64,000 bases of DNA from Rutidosis leptorrhynchoides (taxonomy: Eukaryota > Streptophyta > Magnoliopsida > Asterales > Asteraceae): the NCBI RefSeq assembly GCF_046630445.1, contig NC_092335.1, positions 631,291,501 through 631,355,500 on the forward strand, given 5' to 3'. Below are positions 12,670 to 24,540 of the stretch, piece after piece (the stretch's first letter is position 1; each line of letters starts with the position of its first letter). The translations under genes were made by a program, and so were the position numbers. Below the pieces are notes generated by a model. The model did not search any database. It worked only from the letters and a program-made list of their open reading frames with translations, and was not told the DNA's origin.

Positions 12670-14241
12670 TTTTAACACTAATGAATCATGTAAACAACAC
12701 AATGAATATAAATATAAATTATAAAAAATAAAATTACCACCACACATCCCTTTGAAGTTGTTACTCTCTATACTGTTCAAATCGTATGAGTTCTTTAGAG
12801 AATGTGACAAATTAAGAGGCATAATTTCATCATCAGTAAATGAATAACTCACAGGTCGGCCTCTACATTTCCTCAAATATTGGTTATTAGATGTAGAACA
12901 CAAACCTGACAAGAAAAATTAGTTAAGCATTTGAATACTGATATCACCAATATAAGTAATATATTGATATATGTAATACATTTATTTTAATAATTAGAAG
13001 AAAACAGTATGTGTATACCCCGTAACGTAGACTGGTTGGTGAGTGCAGAAGGAAGTTTAGAAGGATCAACATCAGGTGTGCTTAATTTATATCTGGATCT
13101 CCTGTCTTTACTTGAAGGTTCAGTTTCTACAAAAGATGATGTCGATATTGTTTGTACAGATAATTGATAGTGAAGTGTTTGATTAAGGAAATAAAAGATT
13201 ACAGAGTATGTACATATGATAACTACAACTATATATAGCTGTTATGATGTTATGAAAAAGACAAACTAACCATTTGTTATATGCGACAATGGTAAAGTAC
13301 TCTGTAATTCTGACTGACTGACATTAGGCGTATACAAATGAGAATTGATATCGTCATTTGAACCTAAGTATGAAAAAACAATATATACATGCTTATGCCT
13401 TCATAGACAGTACATATGTATGTATTGGTGATTGATGTTAAAGTATAATAAATATAATTTCATTTATAACATACATGAATTACAAAATGCAGATGATCCA
13501 GCGTTTGAGATGTTAAAAGACATGGGTTCATCAGATATATTGTATTTGAAATGACGATCCTTACGAATCAAATGAATATTTTTTTTCTTAGACTTAGAGG
13601 GCTTTGGTGCAGCTGAACCGAAATCAACTATAATACAGAATAAGTACAGTAAGTTTATAAATGAAACACATATGTTGAAATGAGAAAATGAATATAAGTA
13701 TTGAAGTTGGAGAATTAGTTTGTAAAAATAAATGTGTGACAGAGACATAGTGCACAACATACTAACCGTTTGTAATGTCAGATAAAGGAGTATTTTGAGT
13801 GGTTGGAATTGGAGAAACAACCTGTGAACTGTAATTAGGTGTATCGTTTTTAATGTTGTGACCTGTAAGTTGAAAATTAGATTGTCAAGTAATGATCATA
13901 TATTGTAATTTAAATTAATAAAACTAAGTTGAGTTAAAATTATGAGACAAAAAATTACAAAATATATACATTTGGATTAGTTGAGGACTTTCACCAAACA
14001 CATGGTGATCAATGATGTGTGTATTAAAACATACATATGGGATAGAAACAGAATGAATTGACAATGAATAGAAATTATAATAATATATGCTTACTTGTTG
14101 GTGAGGATTCCGAATTACTAAACAAATTACATGGTGACTGGATTCTGATTTCATGAGTTTCGTTTCCTGTGGCTGTAGTGTTCTTCCTGTGTTCTTCCTT
14201 TTCTTGGAACCATTAGCCGATGACGATCCTAATTGTTCCAC
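7586..14241 (-). pseudogene. Helitron RepHel: HUH replication initiator fused to PIF1-like helicase
   Basis: Many exons run from an ATG at 14241 (MEQLGSSSANGSKKRKN, basic tract) to TAG at 7586. In order: several short low-complexity exons at 14.2-12.7 kb; a zinc-ribbon-like exon near 12,450-12,555 (CTACKARLW); the conserved exon with SGRGPYVYRMYGQNYHLAGS at 12,108-12,443; the Helitron-like N domain at about 11,065-12,030 (AYGHPDLFITFTCNPKWPE); the HUH motif GLPHAHICLF near 10,980; the two-tyrosine motif YLFKYINKGPDR near 10,130; and the helicase at 7,586-9,217 with Walker A GYGGTGKT, Walker B IIWDEAP and C-terminal TINKSQGQSL / YVAISRV. The Rep nicks and joins single strands at the element ends; the helicase unwinds. 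At least one in-frame stop lies just before NLPTANEVA (about 11,850), so the copy looks non-autonomous. Introns fill the gaps at about 9.25-9.36, 10.24-10.64 and 12.03-12.11 kb. Confidence 0.9.
12584..12665. repeat. (TA)n microsatellite in RepHel intron
   Basis: A TA run interrupted once by GTATG, within an intron of RepHel. Confidence 0.95.
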
Positions 14242-15451
14242 AAGAATTGAATGTAAATTGTAATAGGTTAAGAAAAATGATTGAGGATGATTGTTTAATA
14301 GGATGGCATTAAATTGATAACAATTTGAGAGAATTTGCGATTTGATTTTAGGGCAGTTATGAATATGAATTTTGAATGTTTGAATTTCATCGATTATGGT
14401 GAAGTCAAAGAAAAGAGTACAGTAAAAGTTTAAATTAGAAATTAAAATTATGGGCTTACAATTTAAAACTAATGGGCTTGTAACATATTTGGGCTTCCAA
14501 CAAAAGGTTACTATGTTAAACTCGCCACAACAACAAAAGGTAACTGTTTAGTATGTAGTGTGCTAAATTAGAGTTATAATGATGAAGAGTATTTAGTCAA
14601 CAAAGTTAGGTAATTTAACATAATTTTAACAGTTGTCTTTATATTTTAACACATTGGTTATATGGTGTTGTTCACAACTTTGAGTTAAAATTTCGTTGAA
14701 TATCTTAGATAGACGACTTAAAAAACATATATAATTGTTAAACCCTGCTGTACATAACAGATTGTAAAGAAGAACACAAGTTGCCTTTCAAAAAAAAAAA
14801 AAAAGAAGAACACAAGTTGCAATCGACCTCCTGAATTTATGTACAAAATAAAGGAATTTAAATCAAGTTACAATGGTCTGGCCGTTGATCAGCTTATTGT
14901 AGACAAATTTCATTACGAATATGAAGTTGGAATTCGGTGTTGAAGTAGCGACAGTATGTGTTACAGAATAAAGTGGGAAGATATATTAAGAGTCAGGTAC
15001 AGTTAGGATATCAACAAATTATCAAATTTGTTAATCAAAATAGGCCATTGATCATACACTAATTGGGCATAACCATATGTTGGGCTAAATAGTTACATTA
15101 TATTTGTTTAGATTAATTATGGCCCAACAAAAAAATTATTGTGAAAGATAATAAAATGTACAGGTAACTAATATGCGCATATGCAAATCGACATTCGACA
15201 TTCATTCTTATTCCAAAAAAAAAAAAATTTTCTTAGTATAGACTGAAGAACAATTTGATTATTATAATATAAAACGGTATAAATGTTTAAGTAGAGTTAT
15301 ATAAATTTATGACTTCATAAAAAAGAGACAACATAAATAGTAATTAAAACATCAAAAATGAGTCCAACATTGTTAGGAGTACTGAGAATCATGGGATTCT
15401 ACTGTTTACATCGTTATTTTTATTTTGGCGGAGGAACATTAAACTGCTTCA
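14242..15451. other. Helitron interior without a recognised gene
   Basis: AT-rich DNA upstream of RepHel; its promoter should lie here on the minus strand but I see no decisive element. It contains the miniature SINE insertion at 14,785-14,804. Confidence 0.5.
14785..14804 (+). mobile_element. extremely 5'-truncated SINE (about 20 bp) with 16-bp target duplication
   Basis: The string CTTTC plus a run of A is flanked by direct copies of GAAGAACACAAGTTGC at 14,769-14,784 and 14,805-14,820. The insert equals the last bases of the SINE at 1349-1458, whose 3' end reads GCTTGCCTTTC plus A run. The shared TTGC at the junction looks like microhomology used on 5' joining. Confidence 0.8.
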
Positions 15452-15790
15452 TTAAGAATAATAAGCAACGTATTCGGATTCATCCCTAAATTCCATATAC
15501 AACACAATTTTTTCATTTATTGTGAGTGCTCGTCCAACCAAAGAATTCCAATCATCCTCGTATTTAAGGACTTTAGCTGGTAGGTTAGCATTTTCGAAAA
15601 ACCAAACATCTTTGTGATGATCAGGTATATCTTCTTGAAGAAATTTTAGAATATTGCGTAACTGAAAATTGGCAACATTATTCAAACAATACTCCATCTC
15701 AACCATCAGAGTATTTCTTGAACTGACTGTCAAATGCACCACCATAATGAATTTGTAACATAACATGAGTTTGAGCCATATTCGTATGAT
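15452..15790 (-). CDS. unidentified small ORF between the RPA and RepHel genes
   Basis: Two overlapping minus-strand frames exist. One starts MAQTHVMLQIHYGGAFD near 15,788 and soon stops; the other continues to 15,452 with VEMEYCLNNVANFQLRN and ends SEYVAYYS. The combination of an IHYGGxF-type start followed by a Val-x-Met-Glu block recalls the N-terminal region of MULE-type transposase proteins, but the match is weak. It may be another captured fragment broken by a frameshift. It lies inside the Helitron and points the same way as its genes. Confidence 0.3.
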   Translation of the reverse strand: MIRIWLKLMLCYKFIMVVHLTVSSRNTLMVEMEYCLNNVANFQLRNILKFLQEDIPDHHKDVWFFENANLPAKVLKYEDDWNSLVGRALTINEKIVLYMEFRDESEYVAYYS

Positions 15791-16603
15791 ATCTATAGCT
15801 TTATCTATATTTCAATAAATTTCAAGTGTTAGATGTCTCATTCAATGTGAGAGAGTGTTGTATATAAAGATGCATAATTAATATACTGAATATAACAGTT
15901 GTCCATTGAATGTTAACAATATATTTCTAGTTTATAGGATCTATGTGGCCAGAATATGAGTTGAATATTTAAGTAGGCGATATATGTGATAAAGTAAAAT
16001 ACAGGTTCAAAGTATGAAATAATCATAAAGATGTTATATTTGGACATGTGAATGATAAAAAAAATTTATACTACAAAGTTAAAGTGGATGTTTATTTACA
16101 CAATCGTGAAATAAATTGAAGCATACAAAGAAATTGAAGTTACATAGATAAATATCAACATGCTGGATTAGAGATAAAATAATTATAAAGATATGCAAGC
16201 AGTTTCGTTGCATAATTTGGTAACATATACTAATATTACATTGTTATAGTTGTTTAGTTAATATATCTATAAAAAAAATTTACCTTTTGTACAAGTATTC
16301 AAATATAAATAAAGATAAACAATTGCAACAATATTAACAGATAAAACTTCAAATATTAAATTAGATAAAACTTCAAGAAAGATTCGGGTTACATTCTTAT
16401 TTGAAATGTGAACACTTCCTAGCATGAAAACACAGAAACGACAAGCTAACATTATAGTTAACGAAAAACAAAAGAAATCGTAGAACACGAGGTGGCAGCA
16501 TCCTTTATGGTCTTGAGAACCAAAAAGTTTGATGACATCTTTATTCAAACGGTTTGCAAAACAAAAAAGGAAACGTTCTCAAATGCTGGAAGTGTTATAC
16601 GAC
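15791..16603. other. Helitron interior, nothing recognised
   Basis: AT-rich DNA downstream of the RPA-like gene. A minus-strand open frame at 16,267-16,548 is hydrophobic and shows no family resemblance; I do not consider it a gene. Confidence 0.5.
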
Positions 16604-19600
16604 CTAAAGAGTCTCCATTTTCGGAATTTTTAGAGCAGCCTGTCCATCAGATGTGCCTGCAGTAGGTGTTTCAAAATCTTCATTAGGTGCTGGTGATTCA
16701 GATTTCCTCTTGGTGTCCATCGGGCTTGGAGTAACAAACTGAGTTGATGACTGAACATCAATAGTATGAGCATTCTGCATAAGATGCATACATGTAGGGT
16801 GATGGCAAAGTTTGTTGTAAGTCTAAATGAACCAGGTATATAAAAAATAATGAGTGAATTAAAGAAGATAAAGTACCTTAGAGGGTGTTACTTCATCAGT
16901 AGGTTGAACACTTGGTCCAACATCCTTCACAACTTTATTTTGAACAGCATTTTCAACTTCTTTTCCCACAGCATCATCAACACTTACTTCAACTCCTTTT
17001 TGAACAACAGGTGCTTTAAGTTTAAGTGAACGATCAATAACATCAATAATGTCTTGAGAGTCAGTTACATCGTAAACTGTTATCATCGGACTGTTAAAGC
17101 GAGAACAGACATCTGTAATACGGAGCAACCAAATGTAGGTAGCATCAGTAAGGTCATACAACTCTAGGGGCATTTTCATAGGGTCATCACACTGCAACCA
17201 CTTTAACGCCTTTTCTGTTAACCATTCAACAGTGTTGTGCAACATCTTTGCTATTTCAGATTGAAATAATGTGACACGAACTTGACCAGTTAAGTCTCCA
17301 ACATAAACAGACAATCGGATGCTGTTTGACATTTGAATAGATAAAAGAATTCGTTAGTGGCCAGTTGTAGATATTTTCCTTAATAAATAACTGTGAGTGT
17401 ATGGCATAAGTTTATGTATGTGTAATGTAAAAAGTAGCACCTTGGGATAACTTCAGTAACAGGTCCGCAATTGTCACACTCATACTATCGAGAAGACAAA
17501 TTTTCTCCAAATTTAGGACCAGCATACTTGTTGCAATGTTTACAGATTAAAGATAGCCAACCTTCTTCTTCATCAATTACACAAACTTCTCCTTTAACAA
17601 CATACTTGTTAACCTGTAACAAAAGTCAAAAGGTTTTAGTGTATATGTATGTTAAAATAAGTAATAAATTGTTAAGTATTGTTATGGTTAGTTAATCAAA
17701 ATGTACTATATATAATATGTTAGATTCTACCTGACTAATGGTCTGCAAATCTTTGCAAAATACTGCAGTCCTTTTGGTCCACATTTTCATCTCACTGTCT
17801 AATTGATTCGAATGTTCTGCAGGTGCAAATGTAACTGGATGGACAGTTTTAACGGTAATAGTATGCTACAATGAGAGACATAAAGCGATACATAAGTGCA
17901 TGATAATACAATCGTACATACAACACAGAATGATTTAATTATGGAATATAAAAAGGCTAAGTATACCTGATATGGAGCAGTGTGTGAAGTTGTAGTTGGA
18001 ACGTGATAATCGTCAGTAACCTCAGCCTTGAGCTTGTCATCAATGCGTTTAAACACGTCCATATCATCAGTGACATTCTCAACCGTGAAACCAAAGTAGT
18101 TAAAGAGAATGTTGAAATTAGTAACCTTTATGTGCCACACATAAGGATTCATCAAAATTTTATTAAACTCGGTTGGTGATTGCAATGGGGTATCACACTG
18201 TAAGAAAATAATTATATCATCCAGTAATAGAAACTCATGTATGCCAATGTATGTAAGTTATAGAATTATGTTATGCAGCAAAATAATATTTTATCAAAAA
18301 AAAAAACCTGCTGAGCTTTTTCGCGTAACCAAGCAACGCTTTTCTTAATCATCTTAGATAGCTGTGAGTCGAACAAAACCAATGTACACTCACCGGAGGC
18401 TTCAGCAACTCTGATAGTGGTGCGGATCCTGAATAATGTTAGGATAATTGATTTTCAGCATGGGATCATTTAATATAAATGAATAAAATATATTAGTGAA
18501 ATAATGATGGTAATAATTTGAATTAAACAGTCTGGTAAGTCATGCACCTAGGGAAAACATCAGTTGTAACCCCACATATTTCACATTCGAAGCTTTTTTC
18601 CTTAGTCTCAACACATAACCTTGAATTAACTTTTTTGTTACACTTCGTACAAGTGTTAATGAACCATCCTTCGTCATCATTGATTTTTTGTACTCTTCCT
18701 CGCACAATGCAACTCATAACCTAAATGGCAGGATACAAAAAGTAAATAAATTAAGTGAGTAAGATAATGTATATAATATTGTTAGTTAGTTTAAAATTTC
18801 TTGAATATAGATAACAAAAAAAAATTTATGTCGACTTTAGATATATTTAGCACAATACCTGTTTACTATTAACAACCTCAATGATCGTCTTAGGTTCATG
18901 TTTTGAAAACATCTCAATAGCAGTTTTAACAACAGTGGCAATCTGGATATGAGCTAGTGGATTCACACGACTTTTCGAGTTTTCAGCTGCCATGTCAAAC
19001 CTGCAATATTACCATTTAAACAATATGAATTAGGGATTTGAATATAGTTTATTGAATTAGAAAGAAATACAAGTTATAGTTAAGTGAAACTTACTCAGCC
19101 TTATAGGTGCGAATACGGGTCACATCGTCATTAACAAATAAATGACATCCCCATAACTGATTGGATACCTGGGGGAATCCTGAAAAGGAAAATAAAAGTG
19201 AAGGTTATGTAAAATTATAAACATTCAGGATATTATAAGTAGAGTAATTGAAGTCATTGAACTGTGATATACCTTTCCAGTCACGCACTTTGCAGTTGTG
19301 AATCAGCACAACGATTGGAGCATCATCATTTTTATGTGCAGATGCGTATTCAAACAACTTTGTAGCATGTTGTGCCCATAAGGCACAGTTAATGCGCTGC
19401 CCACTGTTGTAAATATATCATACATAGTAATGTTAGGTGGACATAGTACAATCAGAACTACTAACCGTATATAAAAGGAACAAATTGATATATATGTATT
19501 AAAAATTGAAACATAATTTCCAAATATGATCAGAGTATATATATATAGTATCTACCTGTTATCGCTCAAAACAAACTCAATTGACTTCATATCCACAGCT

Positions 19601-21014
19601 TTCTCGCGCTTCACACGAAGTGGGTACATTTCAACCAAGTGACCAACAATATCTGAAGAATATAGGGACATAAATAAAAACAATATATTATATAATCATC
19701 ATTAACATACTAAAATTAAACATACTAATTTATACTTACAAATATGTAGGTATCAATTAAAAAAATTATTTTCAGAATATAAGATATACTGAACACATGA
19801 GATGCATTTAGCTTCCACTCAATGATTTGTTGAAATGGAACTGGATTGAAGCCATCAGTTGCGAGTTCAAACGGTGCACAAGGAACAACTGTTGTTGTTC
19901 GGTAAATGAGCATCTTCCATTCATGTGGAAGTTAGATGACTTTGTCATCACAACGAACAACACCGAAATTTGAAATTTCAATGAAAGAGTCTTCTCTTAA
20001 GATATTTTCGAAGACATGAATGTTATTTCTGGTAACCGTTGCACGTATTTTGTTACCCTGCATATATAGCATAACATCGGTATAGTCAGCAATCAACTCC
20101 ATTATATGAATCATATATAAGTAACATGAATTACTATAAGATTCAGTTACATTTATGTAAATGTGAATCATAATCATGATTATAAAATTTCATTAATCTA
20201 ATAATGGAATAGTAAACATGTAGGTAATGACATAAAAATTATTACTAAAGTTATATAAAACTGAAGTACATTGAAGTCAAACCATTATATGTAAGATATA
20301 TAAGTAACATATAAAATAATAAGAATCAGCAATCAAAATCTTTATATGAAACTTATATAAGTAACACTAAAAAATTAGAATATTCAATTACATGTCAGTT
20401 AATGTGAAGCATACTCATGATTGTAAAATTTCATTATTCTAATAATTGATGTACACATTTCATGACAAGTGTAAAATAATAAGAATTCGCAATCAATATC
20501 TTTATATGTTACTTATATAAGTAACACTAAAAAATTAGAATATTCAGTGACATGACAGTTAATGTGAAGCATACTCATAATTGTAAAATTTCATTATTCT
20601 AATAATTGATGTACACATTTCATGACAAGTGTTAATCTATTTAATCTGAATTTGAGATACAGTAATGGTAATAGATGTGTTCAACAATGAGTTTTGTCAT
20701 GAAACTTTGTTTTAAACATTTAGTAGGCATCTTACACTTACATGAACGAATGTTTTCATCATGAAAAAGTATACATGTGAGTAATGACCTAAATAATTGT
20801 ACTTGTTGTTCAAAATATATATAAAGTTATAAAAAATTGAAGTAAATTTAAGTCGAACCAGTTTGTCGATAAGTATCAACTCCAATGACATGGCTGAGTA
20901 GGGATTGTTGAAATAAGTTTTTTTCCAGTTCACAAAAACCTTAACACGAACTCTCCAGTTTCTCTTAGAATCGTTCAGCAAAGCCAGTGGTGAGATGTCT
21001 GCTGCAGCCTCCAT
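16604..21014 (-). pseudogene. RPA70-like single-strand DNA-binding protein gene of the Helitron
   Basis: It starts at ATG 21014 (MEAAADISPLALLNDSKRNW), with first exon 20,859-21,014 and a second from 20,057. Later exons carry RPA large-subunit signatures: DIVGHLVEMYPL (about 19,650), INCALWAQHATKLFEYA and APIVVLIHNCKVRDWK (19,400-19,270), QLWGCHLFVN (about 19,160), then a C4 zinc module CTKCNKK...CEICG (18,523-18,717) with GECTLVLFDSQLSKM, and a second, similar module CKHCNKY...CDNCG (about 17,480-17,610) with GQVRVTLFQSEIAKM (17,300). The tail ends KIPKMETL at 16,604. RPA coats single-stranded DNA; Helitron-borne copies are thought to help rolling-circle transfer. Two in-frame stops are visible, one near 19,932 and one in the second zinc module, so this copy is decayed. 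The tandem OB-fold/zinc repeat is the notable point. Confidence 0.85.
20085..20636. repeat. Tandem ~160-bp repeat in the first RPA intron
   Basis: Two clear units (about 20,311-20,470 and 20,471-20,630) share long identical stretches such as CACTAAAAAATTAGAATATT and GTGAAGCATACTCAT. A weaker third copy precedes them at about 20,085-20,200. It looks like a local tandem duplication inside the Helitron. Confidence 0.8.
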
Positions 21015-21477
21015 TTTTCAAATTAAAATTTGTGAGTGAAACTTTTTGTTGTGAGTGAATGTAATCGAAAAACGTCTTGTGTATATATAGAGTTTTTATT
21101 AGAGATGATGTACATGGTAATGGATGAGTGGGTGGTGACAGTTTCATCCGAAAAAAACTATAAGGAAGTAACTGAATGTGCAGTTGTGGTGTGATATTCC
21201 ACAACAAATAATAGTATGATAAAATAACTGCTTATGACATTATAATACGTGCAATTATTTTATATAACGCCAGTAATTAACAAAACTTATGATAAAATTT
21301 TGGTACTCATTATACATAACAATCCTTTTTTTATGATTAACATATATAAGTACCTAAAAATATATTAATCGGTTATACGATATTATATAGTCACAGGTTT
21401 ATAAAAAATCAGATTTTGACAAATATTTGTTTATATTGAAATTAATGGACTAATAAAAATCATATATGTTCGATTAA

Positions 21478-21544
<67 letters not shown>

Positions 21545-22136
21545 ATTTATACTGTAGTGAAGAACTAATACAATTTCAGAATTCAGATTTACAGCATACC
21601 TGCAGGTGCGGTATTGATCTTAGAAATTACGGATCAATCACGACGAACTTGTAGCTAAATTGATAAACCTTATGCACATATGGATTTTTTGCCGGGATAA
21701 ATGCGTTACGAGAAATCAATAAGTTCTTCGGACAGAATTTAATCGATGAAATTAGGGTTTTTCGAGTGAGAGTTTCATTGAGTCGAATCAATTTTGAGGA
21801 TTCGGCTAGTAGTTAATAATCAAGATCGGAAATACATGATAGAGATGAATGGTTATTGATTTTTTTTTATTTTTTGAGATGAATCGATTGAATTTTTGTT
21901 GTAGAAAACGTACGTATACAGCGAATCAGTTGAATCAGTTTTAAGTGAGTATGATAAATGATAAAGGAGGGTTAAAATAGTAATATTAGTATAATCCTTA
22001 GGTAAGATCCCAATGTATTAGTTAAGATACATCCTGTCCGTTAGATTATAACTATTTAAGGGTGGGGATTTAATATTTAAGGTATTTTTTTGAAAGTATT
22101 AGTTAATATGCACTTTGTTTTAATATATAGAGAGGA
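21015..22136. other. Helitron 5' region
   Basis: Non-coding DNA upstream of the RPA-like ATG, holding a long (TA)n run at about 21,478-21,540 and, at the outer edge, the 5' terminus TCCTCTCTATATATTAAAAC on the minus strand. The promoter of the RPA gene should lie here, but I see no certain TATA box. Confidence 0.6.
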
Positions 22137-22166
22137 TGTCTCATATTACTTGGAAAATATTTCCAG

Positions 22167-22361
22167 TTCATTAAACATTCAGCTACATCAAATTCCAGTC
22201 CATTTGATTTATCTCGTTCATCAATAAACACTCCGGAAATCAAACTGAAGGAGTTAATGAATTCGAGACGTACTCAAAAACTAGTAGCGAAAGCGGAAGG
22301 ATCGTTGTTGTTTAGCACACCAAGCAATCACAACGAAAAGCTTTCAAGGTTCACAACCTAA
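22167..22361 (+). CDS. possible host terminal exon next to the Helitron
   Basis: An open frame of 64 codons starts exactly after a TTTCCAG acceptor and ends TAA. The peptide is Ser/Lys-rich (includes SPFDLSRSSINTPEIKLKEL and LVAKAEGSLLFSTPS) and soluble. I do not recognise a family. It begins 31 bases outside the Helitron, so the element may have landed in an intron of a plus-strand host gene, but no matching upstream exon is secure to the left of 3,715. Confidence 0.3.
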   Translation, partial: FIKHSATSNSSPFDLSRSSINTPEIKLKELMNSRRTQKLVAKAEGSLLFSTPSNHNEKLSRFTT

Positions 22362-23847
22362 GATTCCTTTGTCTATATTTGCCTCAAACATACACGAATG
22401 ACACAAGATCACAATCTTGTTTCTCTCAATATTTCTTATCTTGTTGTTTAGTATATGTTACTTGTTGTGTCATTTTTGCAAGCACCTCATATCCCCATTT
22501 ATACGAATGACTTATTAACCACTAAGGTAACGGAAAGTCTTCATCAATCACCATTAATCACTATATTAATAGATGGTTAATTCTAATTAACCAATGATAT
22601 AAATGAGTTTAGTTTTAAACAATTAACAACATATGATCGATTGTTCCTTAGTAAATACGGACGGGTCGAACCGGATCCAAGTTCAACAGACTAACTTATT
22701 ATAATGTTATTTTATCTTTTATATAATCTCAACCATAAACTACACTATCTACAAAGATAAAACATTGCGATTGTTGTATTATCTTCATCTATTACGAGTA
22801 AGATTTAACAACCAATTAAAATTAAAAAATAAATTAAACAAATAACAGAAATGAGAAAACCCGAAGAATCTTCTCTTTCATCAGGAAGTTGTATGTAAAC
22901 TTCATAGCAAAATCCCTAAATTATTAACAGCCCACATTATATCAATAACGTGTTGAACCAGTTAATCAAACCCACACATACAAGTAGGTTACAACATCCA
23001 TGACAACTGAATACTATTACTTACAGACTGTTTGGTTTAAAACATAATATGGGTAAAGATTCAGCAAAAACTAATTTTATAACTTAATTCAGAGAATTAG
23101 TACAAACCCAATTATAGATTAAGATTCCTTTAGCCGACATCACACGAAGATGAGTTTTCTATTATCTTCAAATTAAGTTTTCGTATATCCTATGTAGTTA
23201 CGTGTATAATTTATCAAAAATTGTTAAACATGAAAATAAATATAAACATCATTGATTATGTAGAAGACTAACCTAGTGCCTAGTTATGGGTTTATTTGGT
23301 ATTCCTATTTTTATTAACATGATCAAAACCCAATTAAAGTATTACCCCGTATTATACAATAAGACCGTATATATATAATTTCTATTAAAATCGTATAATG
23401 ACGATATCATTATTAGGCTAATTCTTTTGGTAAAAAAACAAAAAATAAAAGAAAAAAATTTAAGCATGATGGGTGATGTCATTAATCTAAATAATTTTGA
23501 ACTAAATTTAAATCTTATTAATTAATTAATATAAAAATTAAATAATTTTGAGTTATTTTAATTAATTATTTTGAATTGAGTACGGGAAGGTATAAAAGCT
23601 AGGCAGAAGAAAATTAATTCTATATTTATATATTAATTTACACTTTTAAAATAAAATGACAACCAATATTATATCTTATGATTGAATGTGGATTGTTTAA
23701 TATGTATTTTAGGTGTTTGATGAAATGTTCAGCTGATGAGTTTCTTAGTCGGACTCTGTGTTTCAACGGGTCATTAAACTAAATGAATTTAGCATTTACG
23801 TTCACTTAATATCTAAAACAAATCATTAAACTGTTTCGTTTAAACAA
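22362..23847. other. Unassigned AT-rich spacer
   Basis: No gene is recognised on either strand. The right-hand part probably belongs to the interior of a second, small Helitron whose 3' end lies at 23,848-23,876; its 5' end was not found. Confidence 0.4.
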
Positions 23848-23876
23848 ACCCGTAATTCCACGGGTCAATTCACTAA
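23848..23876 (+). mobile_element. Second Helitron 3' terminus (CTAA end with hairpin)
   Basis: The plus strand reads ACCCGT / AATTCC / ACGGGT (hairpin 23,848-23,865), a short spacer, then CTAA at 23,873-23,876 followed by T. This is the Helitron 3' signature in the opposite orientation to the large element. The stem is only 6 bp and no 5' end is identified. Confidence 0.55.
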
Positions 23877-24054
23877 TATATCTTGATTCCTCAAATCCGC
23901 TAATCATCACCTCTCTTGTTTCCTATTTACATGCGAAAAGCATTAATTAGTCCCTAAATATAATGTTATTTTTAGTCTCTTGTATAATACACTTTCGTAT
24001 CTCTTGAACAAAACGTCGAAAGTTTTGTATCTGCGCGAATATGAAGGATAAATG

Positions 24055-24280
24055 TTTTTTTTTTTAATAACCGAGGAACCCCTACTACGAACGAGCATAT
24101 TGGCTCCCCGCAACGGATAAACCTCGGGACATCGGGAACCAAGTGTCACCCTGATGCCAGAAAAAGCACCCTCTAGTCAAGGATCACTATTAAGTTCGAC
24201 CATTTTGTCAGTGACTGGATTCGAACCCGTGACCTCTCGTTTCATTGGGGCCCTGGTGGCCATCCAAACTATGTCTGGAT
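24055..24280 (-). mobile_element. tRNA-derived SINE, older copy
   Basis: On the minus strand a body of about 215 bases contains a perfect B box GGTTCGAATCC near 24,220, with an A-box-like TGGCCACCAGGG upstream, and ends in a run of A (T run at 24,055-24,065). The flanks CATTTATCC and CATTTACC form an imperfect direct repeat that may be the target duplication. It is a different family from the SINE at 1,349. Confidence 0.65.
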
Positions 24281-24540
24281 GGTTGGTAAATGATTATGTA
24301 TGGGTTGACATGCATTAGCAATTCTAGAAACCAAATTCAATGAGGTCTCGATTTTTTCTCTGTACTACGTAGTTATATTTGAATGTTATTTTAATAGTTG
24401 TTTACCTTTAAAAACTACAAAATTTCAAAATATATATGAGGTCAGTTATATTTAGTGGTGTCCTATACAATTTAAAGAAAAGCTTAGAGTCGACAGTGTT
24501 GGCATGTCCATTCTAGAAAATTTTGTAGGGACGGGAAGAA
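24281..24540. other. Unassigned spacer
   Basis: I see nothing recognisable between the SINE and the LINE-like block. Confidence 0.4.

Noticed and set aside
15215-15232. Another A run that could be a retroposed tail
   Set aside because: No flanking direct repeat and no SINE-like sequence before it.
16267-16548. 93-codon minus-strand ORF in the Helitron
   Set aside because: Hydrophobic, low complexity, no splice or family support.
20311-20630. Possible CRISPR-like or satellite array
   Set aside because: Only two to three ~160-bp units with no spacers; a local tandem duplication in an intron.
24190-24260. Candidate tRNA gene (perfect B box)
   Set aside because: No acceptor stem or anticodon arm can be formed, and the unit ends in an A run with imperfect flanking repeats; a SINE explains it.
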